This document shows positions 34,158 to 43,920 of a stretch of 64,000 nucleotides of DNA, in pieces; within the stretch, counting starts at the first letter, position 1; every line of letters begins with the position of its first letter. The position numbers and the translations under genes are program-made. Under the pieces are notes generated by a model. The model saw nothing but the letters and a program-made list of their open reading frames with translations. It searched no databases and was not told the DNA's origin. Origin of the DNA: Lunularia cruciata (taxonomy: Eukaryota > Streptophyta > Marchantiopsida > Lunulariales > Lunulariaceae). The stretch lies in assembly GCA_948567375.1 (NCBI GenBank), contig OX419760.1:20150001-20214000 (forward strand), read 5' to 3'.

Positions 34158-34836
34158 TGTGAGCCGGCCTGTCTCTCACTCAGGATGAACCTCTGATGGC
34201 TATTATGGTAGCGCACCATGGACTAAGAAGGCAAGGAACCCCAACTCCATCATACTCCTCCAAGGCTAACACTCCAAGACTCAAGACATTGCTCACTAGA
34301 GAACTCAATGAGAGAGAGATAGTTGCAAATGAAAGGATGCTGAGTACCTCCTCACCCCTTGTTTATATACTTGTGAAATAGTTACGTACCAAAGTTACTA
34401 TTTACCGTAGTAACTCAAGTTACTAGACTAAAAGTCAAGTAAAGTCAAAAAGTAGAAAGGAATATCCATTCACATGGGCATATTCCCCTTATCTTGACCC
34501 AACCACTAAAGCAAGGATTCCTTCACATGGGCTATCCTTGGACTAAAGAAGAATCCAAAACAAAAAGGCTTGCGGGCCCAAGAGTTCTCAACTCTTTCCC
34601 CAAAGCCAAACACCTAGGAATAGTACCAAGTCAACACACTAAAATCCAAAATAGTGGTGCTCATCTTTTCTACTTCCTCTAAAGTAAGGTCCCATCTATC
34701 TTAGCTATGACTAACTTTAGCTAACCATGACTAATATAGAACCATCCTTTATCTCTATATAAATAATATCTCTTAAGTACTTGTAATACTAAGCTAAATA
34801 TCACAATACCACACACATGCACAAATGGGTGTTACA
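34158..34836 (-). repeat. 3' LTR of the young gypsy element
   Basis: 679 bp, TGTAACACCC...GGCTCACA in minus sense. A purine-rich tract GTCCGGGGGTAAA precedes it at 34837-34849. Confidence 0.93.
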
Positions 34837-34884
34837 TTTACCCCCGGACTAAGTTTTCACTTTGTCCTCAAAGTGAAGGTCTCT

Positions 34885-37800
34885 CTACCTTCTATGGTAC
34901 ATCTTCAACTTATCATGGTTAATCCTATCAAAGTGTCTTCCTCCCAACTCCTTGAGATCATAAGTGTAATTTCCCCACACCTTCTCTACTATGAAAGGTC
35001 CAAAGTACTTAGGCAAAAACTTCTTTTGCACTCTCTTGAATCGAATGGAATCAAACAACATTACCCAATCACCTTCTTTGAAAGGCTCCACCTTCTTCTT
35101 GCCTTGCCTCTTGTCATAGCTCTCCTTTTGTTTCCTTTGGGCTTGCTCCACTCGAACCATAGCAACTGCTCTTGCCTCTTCCAACTCCATGAGTTGATCC
35201 TTCCTTGACTTCTCTGCATCACTTCCTTGTGCTTTCTTCAATCTCCTATGAATGCTTTGGAAGGTAGGAAGATCAAAGTGAATAGGTAAGGTAGACTCAA
35301 TACCATACACCAATTGGAATGGAGAATATCCAGTGGAAGTCTTCATGGTTGTCCTATACTCCCACAAAACTGCATGAATCCTCTTGTCCCAATGATGTTT
35401 AGCCCCCTCCATTTCTGCATCTTTGGCCAGCATCATGCACAAGGTTTGATTGGTTCTCTCTGCCAAGCCATTGGAATTTGGCTTATAGGATGTAGTTACT
35501 CTATGTGTGATAGAGAAATGTCGTAGCATGGCTGTAGTAATGCTTCCTGTAAACTCTCCTCCTCTATCAGAAACCAACTCCAAAGGGCATCCAAACCTAG
35601 TGATAATGCGTTCATAAAGAAATCTACCCACTTCATCTTCATTCTTGTCCCTCAATGGTCTAGCCTCAACCCACTTGGTAAGGTAATCAGTAACTACCAC
35701 AATGTACCGATTGTTCCTTGGGGTTCTATTGAGAGGTCCCACAAAATCAATTCCCCACTTCTCAAAAGGTCCTAGCAATGGAATTGATCTAAGTGGTGGA
35801 GTGGATGTAGACTTTCTAGCAAAAGCTTGACAAACATGACAAGTTTTGCAATAATCAAGACAATCCTTGAAAATCCCTCTCCAATGGTAACCTGCATCTA
35901 GAATCTTGAAAGCAGTCACCTTTCCTGCAAAGTGTCCTCCACATACTAAACCTTCATGAAACTCCTTTATGAGTAGGATAGACTCTTCCTTACCCACTGC
36001 TCTTCGAAGTAGACCATCTGCTCCTTGGTGAAAAAGAATATCATCCACCATTGTGTAAGGTCTAGATCTTGCTGCAAGGGCCTTCCTCTCCCTAGCATGC
36101 ATCCCTTCTGGATAGTTACCTCTTGTCACAAAATCCACAATCTCCTTGTACTCCATTGGAACCTCTTGAGTGACTGAGATTGTCATGAGCTCCTCATCCG
36201 GGAAGGAATCATCTACTGGCTCATCTCCATCATGATCATAGGCTCTAGATAACAAATCAGCATTTGCATGTTTCTTTCCTGGCCTATCCTCAATTATGTA
36301 GTCATACTCAGACAAGAGAATCATCCACCTTGCTAGTCTCCCTTCAACATTAGGCTTGTTGAAGATGTACTTCAAAGCCTTGTGATCCGTGACAATTGTG
36401 GCTTTCCCTCCAATCAAGTAGTGTCTAAACTTCTTGAGACCAAAGATCACTGCCAACCCTTCTCTCTCTGTGACAGAGTAGTTCTTCTCTGCTGAAACCA
36501 TCTGCCTACTAGCATAAGCTATTGGATGATCATGCCCATCTTGGTCTAATTGACTAAGAGTGCATCCTATAGCTACATTAGAAGCATCAGTGTAGAGGAT
36601 GAAAGGCTTACTCCAATCAGGTTTAGCAAGAATTGGAGCTACAACAAGGGATTGCTTGAGCTCCTCAAAAGCTTTGAGAGCCTCCTTGTCTTCCAAAATC
36701 ACCATGTAATCTACACCCTTCTTCATGTAGATGGTCAATGCATAAGCCTTGTTGGAAAATGAGAAGATGAACCTCCTGTAGTACCCAACCATTCCCAAGA
36801 ATTGGCGTAACTTTGTCAAGCTTGAAGGGAATGGAAGGTCTGAGATTTTCCTCACCTTCTCAGGATCAACTGCTATTCCATCCTTGGAGATGATGTGCCC
36901 CAAAAGTAGACCTTCTTCACATCCAAAAATGCACTTCTCTGGGTTGAGTGATGCATTTGCCTCATCCAAGCGTTGCAAGACTTTGATTAGGTGCTCAAAG
37001 TGCTCCTCCTTGCTCCCATAGACACAAAAGTCATCAATGAAATCTCTCACAAATTTCCCAATGAAAGGTTCAAATACCTTGTTCATGAACCGTTGGAATG
37101 TGGCTGGAGCATTGCAAAGCCCAAAAGGCATGACCTTGAAAGCGTAAGTTCCCCAAGGTGTGGTGAATGTGGTGAGTTGTTGATGCTCTGGTGCAATCTT
37201 GATTTGGTTATATCCACTATAACCATCTCCAAAACTGTACCTCTCATGACCTGCAACCTCCTCCAAGATCTCATCAATGAATGGCAATGGGTAGTAGTCC
37301 TTCTTTGTAACAGCATTGAGCTTCTTGTAATCCACACATACCCGAAGCTTGCCATTCTTTTTCTTCACAATGACAATTGGAGACACCCATTCTGAATTCT
37401 CCACCTCAAAGATAAATCCAGCCTCCTTGAGCTTATCAATCTCCTCCTTCACAACCAAAGATATTGGTGGGCTAATGCGACGTTGCTTTTGGCGGATTGG
37501 TCTTGCATGTGACTCCACCTCTATCTTGTGCTCCTCCAAGGTGACTTCCTTCAAATCCTTGTAACTAAAAGCAAACACATGGATGAACTTGCGGAAAATC
37601 TCCTCAAATCTCACCTTCTCCTCCTTGGTAACATTTGGGCCATACTTGAGGGTAGATAACCTTCTCTCTACCTCCTCAAGTGTCAATGGTGATTTATCTG
37701 GGTCCTTCAAAACCTCTGGCTTAGGTGCAAAATCCATAGCACATAAAGGATACACATCTGAATCAGATTCAGATTCATCCTCCTCCGTGGAAGTCTCCTC

Positions 37801-39711
37801 TTCCATGCTTGTGTCCACACCTGAAGCTCCTCCTTCAGAATCTGATTCCCAATAATCAGAAGATGGGGTATCTGAATGTGAAGTGTTGGTGGTGTTAGTC
37901 ACAGGAACAGTGACTCTATGGTTTGATGGCCCAATCCTTAAGTACCCTTTGTGCCATCGATCAGTTGTGCGTGCTGCTCTCAACCATGGCCTCCCAAGAA
38001 GTAAGTCATAGCTTGAATCCTTCAAGACTTGGAAAGTCATGAGATTTTGGACTCCCATAACTGAAACTACCACCTTATCCATCACTCCTACTGGTCGAAC
38101 TTGTTGCTTGTTTGCCATGCTCACCACAAATGTTGAAGGTCTTGAGGGTATCATACCCAACTTCTTCATCAACCTTTCTGACATGGCATTCACTGCTGAT
38201 CCTCCATCAACCAATGCATCCTTGATGTTGTGACCATTCACTCTCACATCAATCTTGGAGGCATATTCACAAGCCTCCCATGGTGCTGGCTTGGCATCCA
38301 CCACCCCCATTGATACTGGAACTTTTGCCTTCTTCTTCTTCTTGCTCCTTGTAGAACTCAAACCACCTCTAAGCTCCTTTCTCAAGGTAGGGTTCAAAGC
38401 AATTAATTGGCCCACTGTGATGTTAGCCTTGTGACTACCAACATCCTCCAACACATTGTAGTTCCATTGTTGCTTTGAGATCAAGAAGTCCTCCATCCCC
38501 AACTTCTTCCTTGGAGTCTTTGTTGTTGATGGTGTTGAGGTGCGAGTGCTCCTAGTAGACATAGGAGTATCCTTGCTTGAAGTAAATCCTTGAGAAGAGT
38601 GAACATCCTCTGCAAAACGAGCTCTCTTCTTCTCTTGTGCCAAAAGCTCCAAATTAAGACCCTTGGAGTTTGAGCACTCTCCCTTCTCATACTTGCTCTC
38701 AACCACATCTATGGATGCTATTCCCTTACCTTTGTTGGGATTAGGAGCCACTTGGGTTTCACTACCTCCCTCTTTCCCTCTATTGGCTCCCTCATAACCC
38801 CTTCCTCCATGGTAAGTGGAATTTGGGCAATTCCTTTGGATATGGCCTCTTCCTCCACAACCAAAACAATTTCTATCATTGAAATTGTTGGCTGGTTGGC
38901 CTCCTCTATATGGATTGTTTCCATAACTCCTAGGTCCTCTCCCTACATTCTGATCCACCTCTCTCTTCTCCCATAGTTGCACCACATTGATCTTGAGATC
39001 CGCAAGTTGTTCTGTGATGGTTTGGAGTGGATCTTTTGGTGGAGGTGCAAGAACTGGAGCAACTACTACTTGTGGTGCAACCCTTGTCACCAAAGTATCA
39101 GAAGTTCCACCATACTTGTAGCCTTGAGGAGGATGCACAACCTCCTTCACCACCAAATCACTCTCATCCCCTTCCAAACTCTCCTCCATACGAATTGCAA
39201 TCTTGATAGCTTCAACCTTGGAAGAAGGTTTCTCATATCTCACCTTGCTTCTAATTTGTGGTCTCAATCCTCCCACAAAATTCTTGGTGAGCATGGCCCC
39301 TATGCCAATCATTGTAGTCTCCACATCATCCCCACCCTTCCTCAACACTATGCGAAATCTGGACTCCAACTTTTCCACTCTTTCCACATAGACCCTCACT
39401 TTCTCTCCATCTCCTTGCTTGAGAAATGTAACCTCACTCATCAATCTCTCATAACTCTCATCAGGAAGAAAGTTCTCAATGAGTGCTGAAGTCAAAGTCT
39501 CCCAAGACTCCTCTTCCCCCTCTCTCCTCTCTCTCTTTTGGTATTCTGACTCATACCATGTAAGTGCTGCATCCTCAAAGAAATCTGGTAATAATGAGGC
39601 CCACTCATTCTTCCTCCTCTCATTGTTTCCTATGCAAGCTCTCTTGAAGTCTCTCACAAAGGCCTCCACATCTTCTCCATCCTTGCCAAAGAAAACCGGA
39701 AGTTTCCCCAT
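34885..39711 (-). CDS. Gypsy Gag-Pol polyprotein, intact, 1608 residues
   Basis: One uninterrupted frame from ATG at 39711. Gag (residues 1 to about 330) starts MGKLPVFFGKDGEDVEAFVR and has a retrotransposon gag core and a zinc knuckle CFGCGGRGHIQRNC near residue 280. The aspartic protease has ALVDGGSAVNAMS near 496, with DGGS rather than the usual D-T/S-G. RT has RVCVDYKKLN and an active-site FIDD near 890 in place of YIDD. RNase H has LYTDAS near 1038 and VTDHKAL. Integrase has an HHCC head near 1250-1290 and a DDE triad in WGIDFVG, VSDRGGEF and NSNGLAERTN (about 1319, 1380, 1415). The C-terminus is a short SH3-like tail; I see no chromodomain. Gag and Pol are fused without a frameshift or stop. 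Length and order are normal for plant Ty3/gypsy. Confidence 0.96.
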   Translation of the reverse strand: MGKLPVFFGKDGEDVEAFVRDFKRACIGNNERRKNEWASLLPDFFEDAALTWYESEYQKRERREGEEESWETLTSALIENFLPDESYERLMSEVTFLKQGDGEKVRVYVERVEKLESRFRIVLRKGGDDVETTMIGIGAMLTKNFVGGLRPQIRSKVRYEKPSSKVEAIKIAIRMEESLEGDESDLVVKEVVHPPQGYKYGGTSDTLVTRVAPQVVVAPVLAPPPKDPLQTITEQLADLKINVVQLWEKREVDQNVGRGPRSYGNNPYRGGQPANNFNDRNCFGCGGRGHIQRNCPNSTYHGGRGYEGANRGKEGGSETQVAPNPNKGKGIASIDVVESKYEKGECSNSKGLNLELLAQEKKRARFAEDVHSSQGFTSSKDTPMSTRSTRTSTPSTTKTPRKKLGMEDFLISKQQWNYNVLEDVGSHKANITVGQLIALNPTLRKELRGGLSSTRSKKKKKAKVPVSMGVVDAKPAPWEACEYASKIDVRVNGHNIKDALVDGGSAVNAMSERLMKKLGMIPSRPSTFVVSMANKQQVRPVGVMDKVVVSVMGVQNLMTFQVLKDSSYDLLLGRPWLRAARTTDRWHKGYLRIGPSNHRVTVPVTNTTNTSHSDTPSSDYWESDSEGGASGVDTSMEEETSTEEDESESDSDVYPLCAMDFAPKPEVLKDPDKSPLTLEEVERRLSTLKYGPNVTKEEKVRFEEIFRKFIHVFAFSYKDLKEVTLEEHKIEVESHARPIRQKQRRISPPISLVVKEEIDKLKEAGFIFEVENSEWVSPIVIVKKKNGKLRVCVDYKKLNAVTKKDYYPLPFIDEILEEVAGHERYSFGDGYSGYNQIKIAPEHQQLTTFTTPWGTYAFKVMPFGLCNAPATFQRFMNKVFEPFIGKFVRDFIDDFCVYGSKEEHFEHLIKVLQRLDEANASLNPEKCIFGCEEGLLLGHIISKDGIAVDPEKVRKISDLPFPSSLTKLRQFLGMVGYYRRFIFSFSNKAYALTIYMKKGVDYMVILEDKEALKAFEELKQSLVVAPILAKPDWSKPFILYTDASNVAIGCTLSQLDQDGHDHPIAYASRQMVSAEKNYSVTEREGLAVIFGLKKFRHYLIGGKATIVTDHKALKYIFNKPNVEGRLARWMILLSEYDYIIEDRPGKKHANADLLSRAYDHDGDEPVDDSFPDEELMTISVTQEVPMEYKEIVDFVTRGNYPEGMHARERKALAARSRPYTMVDDILFHQGADGLLRRAVGKEESILLIKEFHEGLVCGGHFAGKVTAFKILDAGYHWRGIFKDCLDYCKTCHVCQAFARKSTSTPPLRSIPLLGPFEKWGIDFVGPLNRTPRNNRYIVVVTDYLTKWVEARPLRDKNEDEVGRFLYERIITRFGCPLELVSDRGGEFTGSITTAMLRHFSITHRVTTSYKPNSNGLAERTNQTLCMMLAKDAEMEGAKHHWDKRIHAVLWEYRTTMKTSTGYSPFQLVYGIESTLPIHFDLPTFQSIHRRLKKAQGSDAEKSRKDQLMELEEARAVAMVRVEQAQRKQKESYDKRQGKKKVEPFKEGDWVMLFDSIRFKRVQKKFLPKYFGPFIVEKVWGNYTYDLKELGGRHFDRINHDKLKMYHRR

Positions 39712-39949
39712 CTTAACCCCTCACTATCTTTCTTTTCTCTTAATTTTTTTTTTTTTCTCTTTTCTTTTCTCTCACTCTATTACTAATAGAGTATATACAT
39801 GACTAACACCATCTGAGAATAATCCACTCTAGGGAACACAAAAGGTTCAGGTTGCTCCAAGATTTCTATAGCAACATCAAATCCTAGAGTGCATATTAAT
39901 CTAACTCTCATGGATAGTTTATCCATAAGTTGAAAGATTATCTCCATCA
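39712..39949 (-). other. Spacer between the upstream ORF and Gag-Pol in the gypsy element
   Basis: 238 bp with a pyrimidine/purine-biased tract (T-rich on the plus strand at 39740-39775) just upstream of the Gag-Pol start. No ORF. Confidence 0.6.
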
Positions 39950-40423
39950 CTAATCTTGAGAACTAGCTGATGAAGGTGGTAGTATTTCTGTAGCTGTACT
40001 AAGACTCTCTCCAAGATCCTTCACCAAAGTTTCCAAAAGTGCTTTTACTCCACTACACTCATGTCCTTTTGGAAGTCCTTCAACTCCACAAACCTCACAC
40101 AACTCTTTGGTCTTAGATCTTCTCCCTCCCAATCTTGGTGAAGAAGGTCCAACATGCAAACCCAAGTCAAGTAAGCCTCTCCTTTCCCTCAATCTCTTGC
40201 TCTCAAAGGTCAATGGACATGAACTTGCCTTATGTCCCTTCTCTCCACATAGAAAGCACTTAGACTCACTCTTTCCTCCAAGTGGTGTAGGTTTTTGGAT
40301 CCTCTCAACACTCTCTTCAAATTCTATTGTAAACTCTCTTTTCCTCAAATCCACCCCTACAATCACCTCAAACCCTTGGGGAACCTTGCATAATCTCAAT
40401 TTCCACTCTTGATGACTCTCCAT
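39950..40423 (-). CDS. Extra gypsy ORF upstream of gag-pol (157 residues, zinc-binding motifs)
   Basis: The frame starts at ATG 40423 (MESHQEWKLRLCKVPQGFEV) and ends at 39950. It has one CCHC knuckle CFLCGEKGHKASSC near residues 55-70 and a second cysteine/histidine cluster CEVCGVEGLPKGHEC near 107-121, with a basic stretch between. It is on the same strand as Gag-Pol, between the 5' LTR and gag. Not part of the usual gypsy plan. It could be a nucleic-acid-binding accessory protein or the last exon of a spliced product; a frame open without ATG extends to 40447. Function unknown. Confidence 0.65.
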   Translation of the reverse strand: MESHQEWKLRLCKVPQGFEVIVGVDLRKREFTIEFEESVERIQKPTPLGGKSESKCFLCGEKGHKASSCPLTFESKRLRERRGLLDLGLHVGPSSPRLGGRRSKTKELCEVCGVEGLPKGHECSGVKALLETLVKDLGESLSTATEILPPSSASSQD

Positions 40424-41257
40424 GTTCCCCAAGATGAATCTAAACACTCAAACATGCTTTTTGTTGATCTCAAACTTCTCATGCATGAGATCTCCACTCT
40501 GCAGAATTGACCCTTCCTCACAATGTCACTCAAATCTCCCAAAGAATATGTCACAGTCCTCTGAAATTTTCCACACTTGATCACAACTCTAGGGCGTCCC
40601 TCCCTGCAAAATTTTAGATCTTTTCATCGAGCTATTTGGCCTAGACACCTTTCTATTCAGCACCCATATTTCAGATTTGGTCTGAAAACCACCCCCCTCA
40701 CTTCAAAAACTCATAACGCACTGCGCAAAAATGATCTCTCTCTAATTTTTGTGGCACCAGGTAGGATACAATGCACTGAATTTTCTTGGAAACTTTCAGG
40801 ACAATTCACTAAAAATTGAAGAAATGGCAGACTCTGTACAATTTTCCAGAGAGCATGCAGTTGCGGGAGCACTTTACCCTATCAACTTTCAAAAATTCTA
40901 GCCCAGTGCGCATAGAAGCTCTCTCAATAATTTTAAGTGTGCTAACTGAAAGATAACCCAAACTATCATGTGTAGAAATCTCAAGTCCAGATCTCAAACT
41001 TGAGATTTTGCCCAAAATCACCTTAATCCCCAAAATCTGCAATCCACCTCACACAATCTCTCCAATTCCTCTCATGTGTACAAGATGTACAAAATCACCT
41101 CAAAGACATCATAATGAACTACAGGGTATACAAATGGATCTTGGTTCTCTAACATAAGTTCAGCCCTCTCCTCTCCTAATGTTCTCTCCAAGTGAGCTCT
41201 CATAGCCTCCTTCTGCCTAATGTAGAATTGGACGCGGAACATTATCTTGCCTTCTAG
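40424..41257 (-). other. Gypsy 5' leader
   Basis: No long ORF. A short open stretch at 41072-41240 (starting MFRVQFYIRQKEAMRAHLER) could be a small upstream exon or uORF; stops separate it from the zinc-motif ORF. Confidence 0.5.
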
Positions 41258-41283
41258 AGAGGTCCCGGCAACGGAACCAAAAA
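41258..41283 (-). other. Putative primer-binding site of the gypsy element
   Basis: Minus sense TTTTTGGTTCCGTTGCCGGG next to the 5' LTR. It resembles the tRNA-Asp-type site TGGCGCCGTTGCCGGGG of many plant gypsy elements, with two to three changes. The exact tRNA is uncertain. Confidence 0.6.
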
Positions 41284-41962
41284 TGTGAGCCGGCCTGTCT
41301 CTCACTCAGGATGAACCTCTGATGGCTATTATGGTAGCGCACCATGGACTAAGAAGGCAAGGAACCCCAACTCCATCATACTCCTCCAAGGCTAACACTC
41401 CAAGACTCAAGACATTGCTCACTAGAGAACTCAATGAGAGAGAGATAGTTGCAAATGAAAGGATGCTGAGTACCTCCTCACCCCTTGTTTATATACTTGT
41501 GAAATAGTTACGTACCAAAGTTACTATTTACCGTAGTAACTCAAGTTACTAGACTAAAAGTCAAGTAAAGTCAAAAAGTAGAAAGGAATATCCATTCACA
41601 TGGGCATATTCCCCTTATCTTGACCCAACCACTAAAGCAAGGATTCCTTCACATGGGCTATCCTTGGACTAAAGAAGAATCCAAAACAAAAAGGCTTGCG
41701 GGCCCAAGAGTTCTCAACTCTTTCCCCAAAGCCAAACACCTAGGAATAGTACCAAGTCAACACACTAAAATCCAAAATAGTGGTGCTCATCTTTTCTACT
41801 TCCTCTAAAGTAAGGTCCCATCTATCTTAGCTATGACTAACTTTAGCTAACCATGACTAATATAGAACCATCCTTTATCTCTATATAAATAATATCTCTT
41901 AAGTACTTGTAATACTAAGCTAAATATCACAATACCACACACATGCACAAATGGGTGTTACA
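41284..41962 (-). repeat. 5' LTR of the young gypsy element
   Basis: 679 bp, apparently identical to 34158-34836. It should hold the element's promoter; a TATATAAATAA-like box is visible in minus or plus reading near 41882-41892, not assigned. Confidence 0.93.
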
Positions 41963-42013
41963 AGTCTAACATATAAGTGTAAACTGCTCCATTAGAATGA
42001 TGCTAATCTAACA

Positions 42014-42693
42014 CTCCCTCTTAATGGATGTTTTGTAATTGTCTATTATCTATAATCCCTAGTGTATGAAAAAAAATTATTTTCAGTTAATTCCTATGTG
42101 AAGATATCAGCAATATTATCTTTGGTATCCAGGCGTGAAACAAAGGTCTCCTTGTCTTCAACTCTTTCTCTGATATAGTGGAATCTGATGTCTATGTGCT
42201 TTGTTCTCTCATGCTACTTTCTTGGAGTAACAAGGTCAATTCCCCTATTGACGTTGCAATACATGCTCATTGTTTCTATAGGAAAACCCAAGTGCTTAAA
42301 CCATATTGCTTCAGTCATTGCCTTTGACAAGGCCATGTATCCAGCTTCCGTGTTGGATAAAGAAATAGAAGCTTGCCTTTTGCTTGACCAACAGACAATT
42401 GCATTACAAAAGATAAAGCAATATCCTCTTGGAGATCTTCTTGTGTCTTGATCTCCTCTCCAATCTGAGTTGGAGAACCCATGAATGGGAGTACTAGATG
42501 CACTTTAAGTAAGGCCCTATGACAGTGTACCTCGAATGTACTGGAAAATCCATTTGACAGCCTTCCAATGGTTCAGGCCAAGATTTGCTATATACTTGGT
42601 AACTAAACATGCAACTTAAAGCCATATCAAGCTTGGTGCTGTCCATATCCCACATCAAACTTGCCGTTGCATATTGGTAAGGTCATGTTTTCA
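42014..42693 (-). pseudogene. Copia E RNase H and RT C-terminus
   Basis: Same order as 4880-5540 in copia A (KHIDIRFHY, LTKG..., TRLGGEEIRLEDIAL-type phrases), in broken frames. The purine tract AAGAGGGAG lies next to the LTR. Confidence 0.78.
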
Positions 42694-43829
42694 CCTTGAC
42701 AAGTCCAAGGTGATTGTGGTGGGTTCCAAAGGTGTCACACCTTTCTTTTTTGATGGACAGCAATTGAAGCAGGTTTCTTCTTATCAGTACTTGGGCCTTG
42801 AGTTTTCTCATGACTACAGTTGGTCTCCTTGTGTGAAGATGAGAATCAATGCAGGGTTTAGAGCTTTGTATTCACTCATGAATTGCTCTAGACTTGCTAA
42901 TCTTACCACATGGGAGTTGAAGAAGGTGTTGTTCAGATCTCTTGTGCAGCCGGTGGTTCTTTATGGTGTTGCGATTTGGGGTCCACATACTAAGAAGACA
43001 TGGTGGCAAAGGTGGAAAAATTCAAAAATTGTTTTTGTGTGATGAACTTGGGGTGAGGACTCAAACATCTTATGTATTGCTGCTTGCTGAAACAATGTTT
43101 TTGCCTCTTGAGGTTGAAGCTTTGTTTTTAGCTCTCACATATGCCACTAAGGTGAGGTCCATGGAGCATGAGAGACTTCCCTACCAAGATTTTTGTGCCA
43201 CTCTATCTATTGGTTGGTATACAGATCTGATTGCATGGGCCACAAGGTGGAATGTTTTGAGTGACATTGGAGATTGGAGCCCATTGCACTACGAGAAGTG
43301 ATCAAGGAGCAGTTCTAACTTTGCTTATGGCAGCAACCCGAAAACAAGATGGTCTTCTATCAGCAGTTTATAAATCAAATGTTGGTATATTATGAGCAAG
43401 ATTATCTCTTGGCAAGTATTTCTACTTCAGTTAGACATGTTATTGCTCAATATAGAACTAGTTCTCATAGACTAGAAGTAGAACAAGGATGTTGGCAGCA
43501 GATAGAGCACTCCATGCAACTTTGCAATTTGTGTACTATGAGCAAAGTTGAGGATGAGCACCATGTGTTTGTTGATTGCCCTTGTTACATGCAGATTAGA
43601 ATTAGACATCAGATTACTTGTAGTGATTTCTCTACTCTTACAGGTTGAAGCTTTGGCATATGGGAAATATATGATGGAGATTAGTTTACATTGGACCAAT
43701 TTGTTACAAGTTGGTCTGATGCCGTAGCCTTTGGCCTAGGCTCACATTTCATGTGTTTTGTATTGTGTTTCCAGCCTTTTGACTCTTTGGGTCTTTTGGG
43801 CTTTATATTTCATTGTTTCTTTGTTTCAT
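42694..43829 (+). mobile_element. 5'-truncated LINE copy L7
   Basis: Starts in the RT palm (LDKSKVIVVGSKGVTPFFFD) and runs to the LINE 3' tail. Flanked by an 8-bp duplication TGTTTTCA (42686-42693, 43830-43837). Frames broken near 43038, 43301 and 43645. Confidence 0.87.
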
Positions 43830-43837
43830 TGTTTTCA

Positions 43838-43920
43838 TATACTCTCTATATCAATTTTGGGCAATCTTGAAGACTTAATCTCACTCTTTACTCTACAAGA
43901 TTTTAAAAAAGTTTGAAGTC
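43838..43920 (-). pseudogene. Short copia E RT segment between two LINEs
   Basis: Matches 5565-5650 of copia A. Confidence 0.75.

Larger units (their letters stand above)
34158..41962 (-). mobile_element. Young Ty3/gypsy element, complete (7.8 kb)
   Basis: LTRs 34158-34836 and 41284-41962 are both 679 bp and I found no difference between them by eye. The target duplication is AGTC (34154-34157, 41963-41966), or AGTCT if the LTR edge is shifted by one base. It sits in the 3' LTR of copia E, whose other LTR at 51080-51301 shows the uninterrupted order. It encodes one intact Gag-Pol ORF and a separate upstream ORF. Likely the most recent insertion in the window. Confidence 0.94.

Noticed and set aside
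39720-39800. Polypyrimidine stretch as a splice acceptor for a gag subgenomic RNA
   Set aside because: The T-rich run is on the plus strand; on the element's strand it is A-rich, so it cannot serve as an acceptor tract.
35314-39802. Plus-strand frames across the gypsy element (for example 37583-37855, 38977-39489)
   Set aside because: Antisense shadows of the intact Gag-Pol frame.
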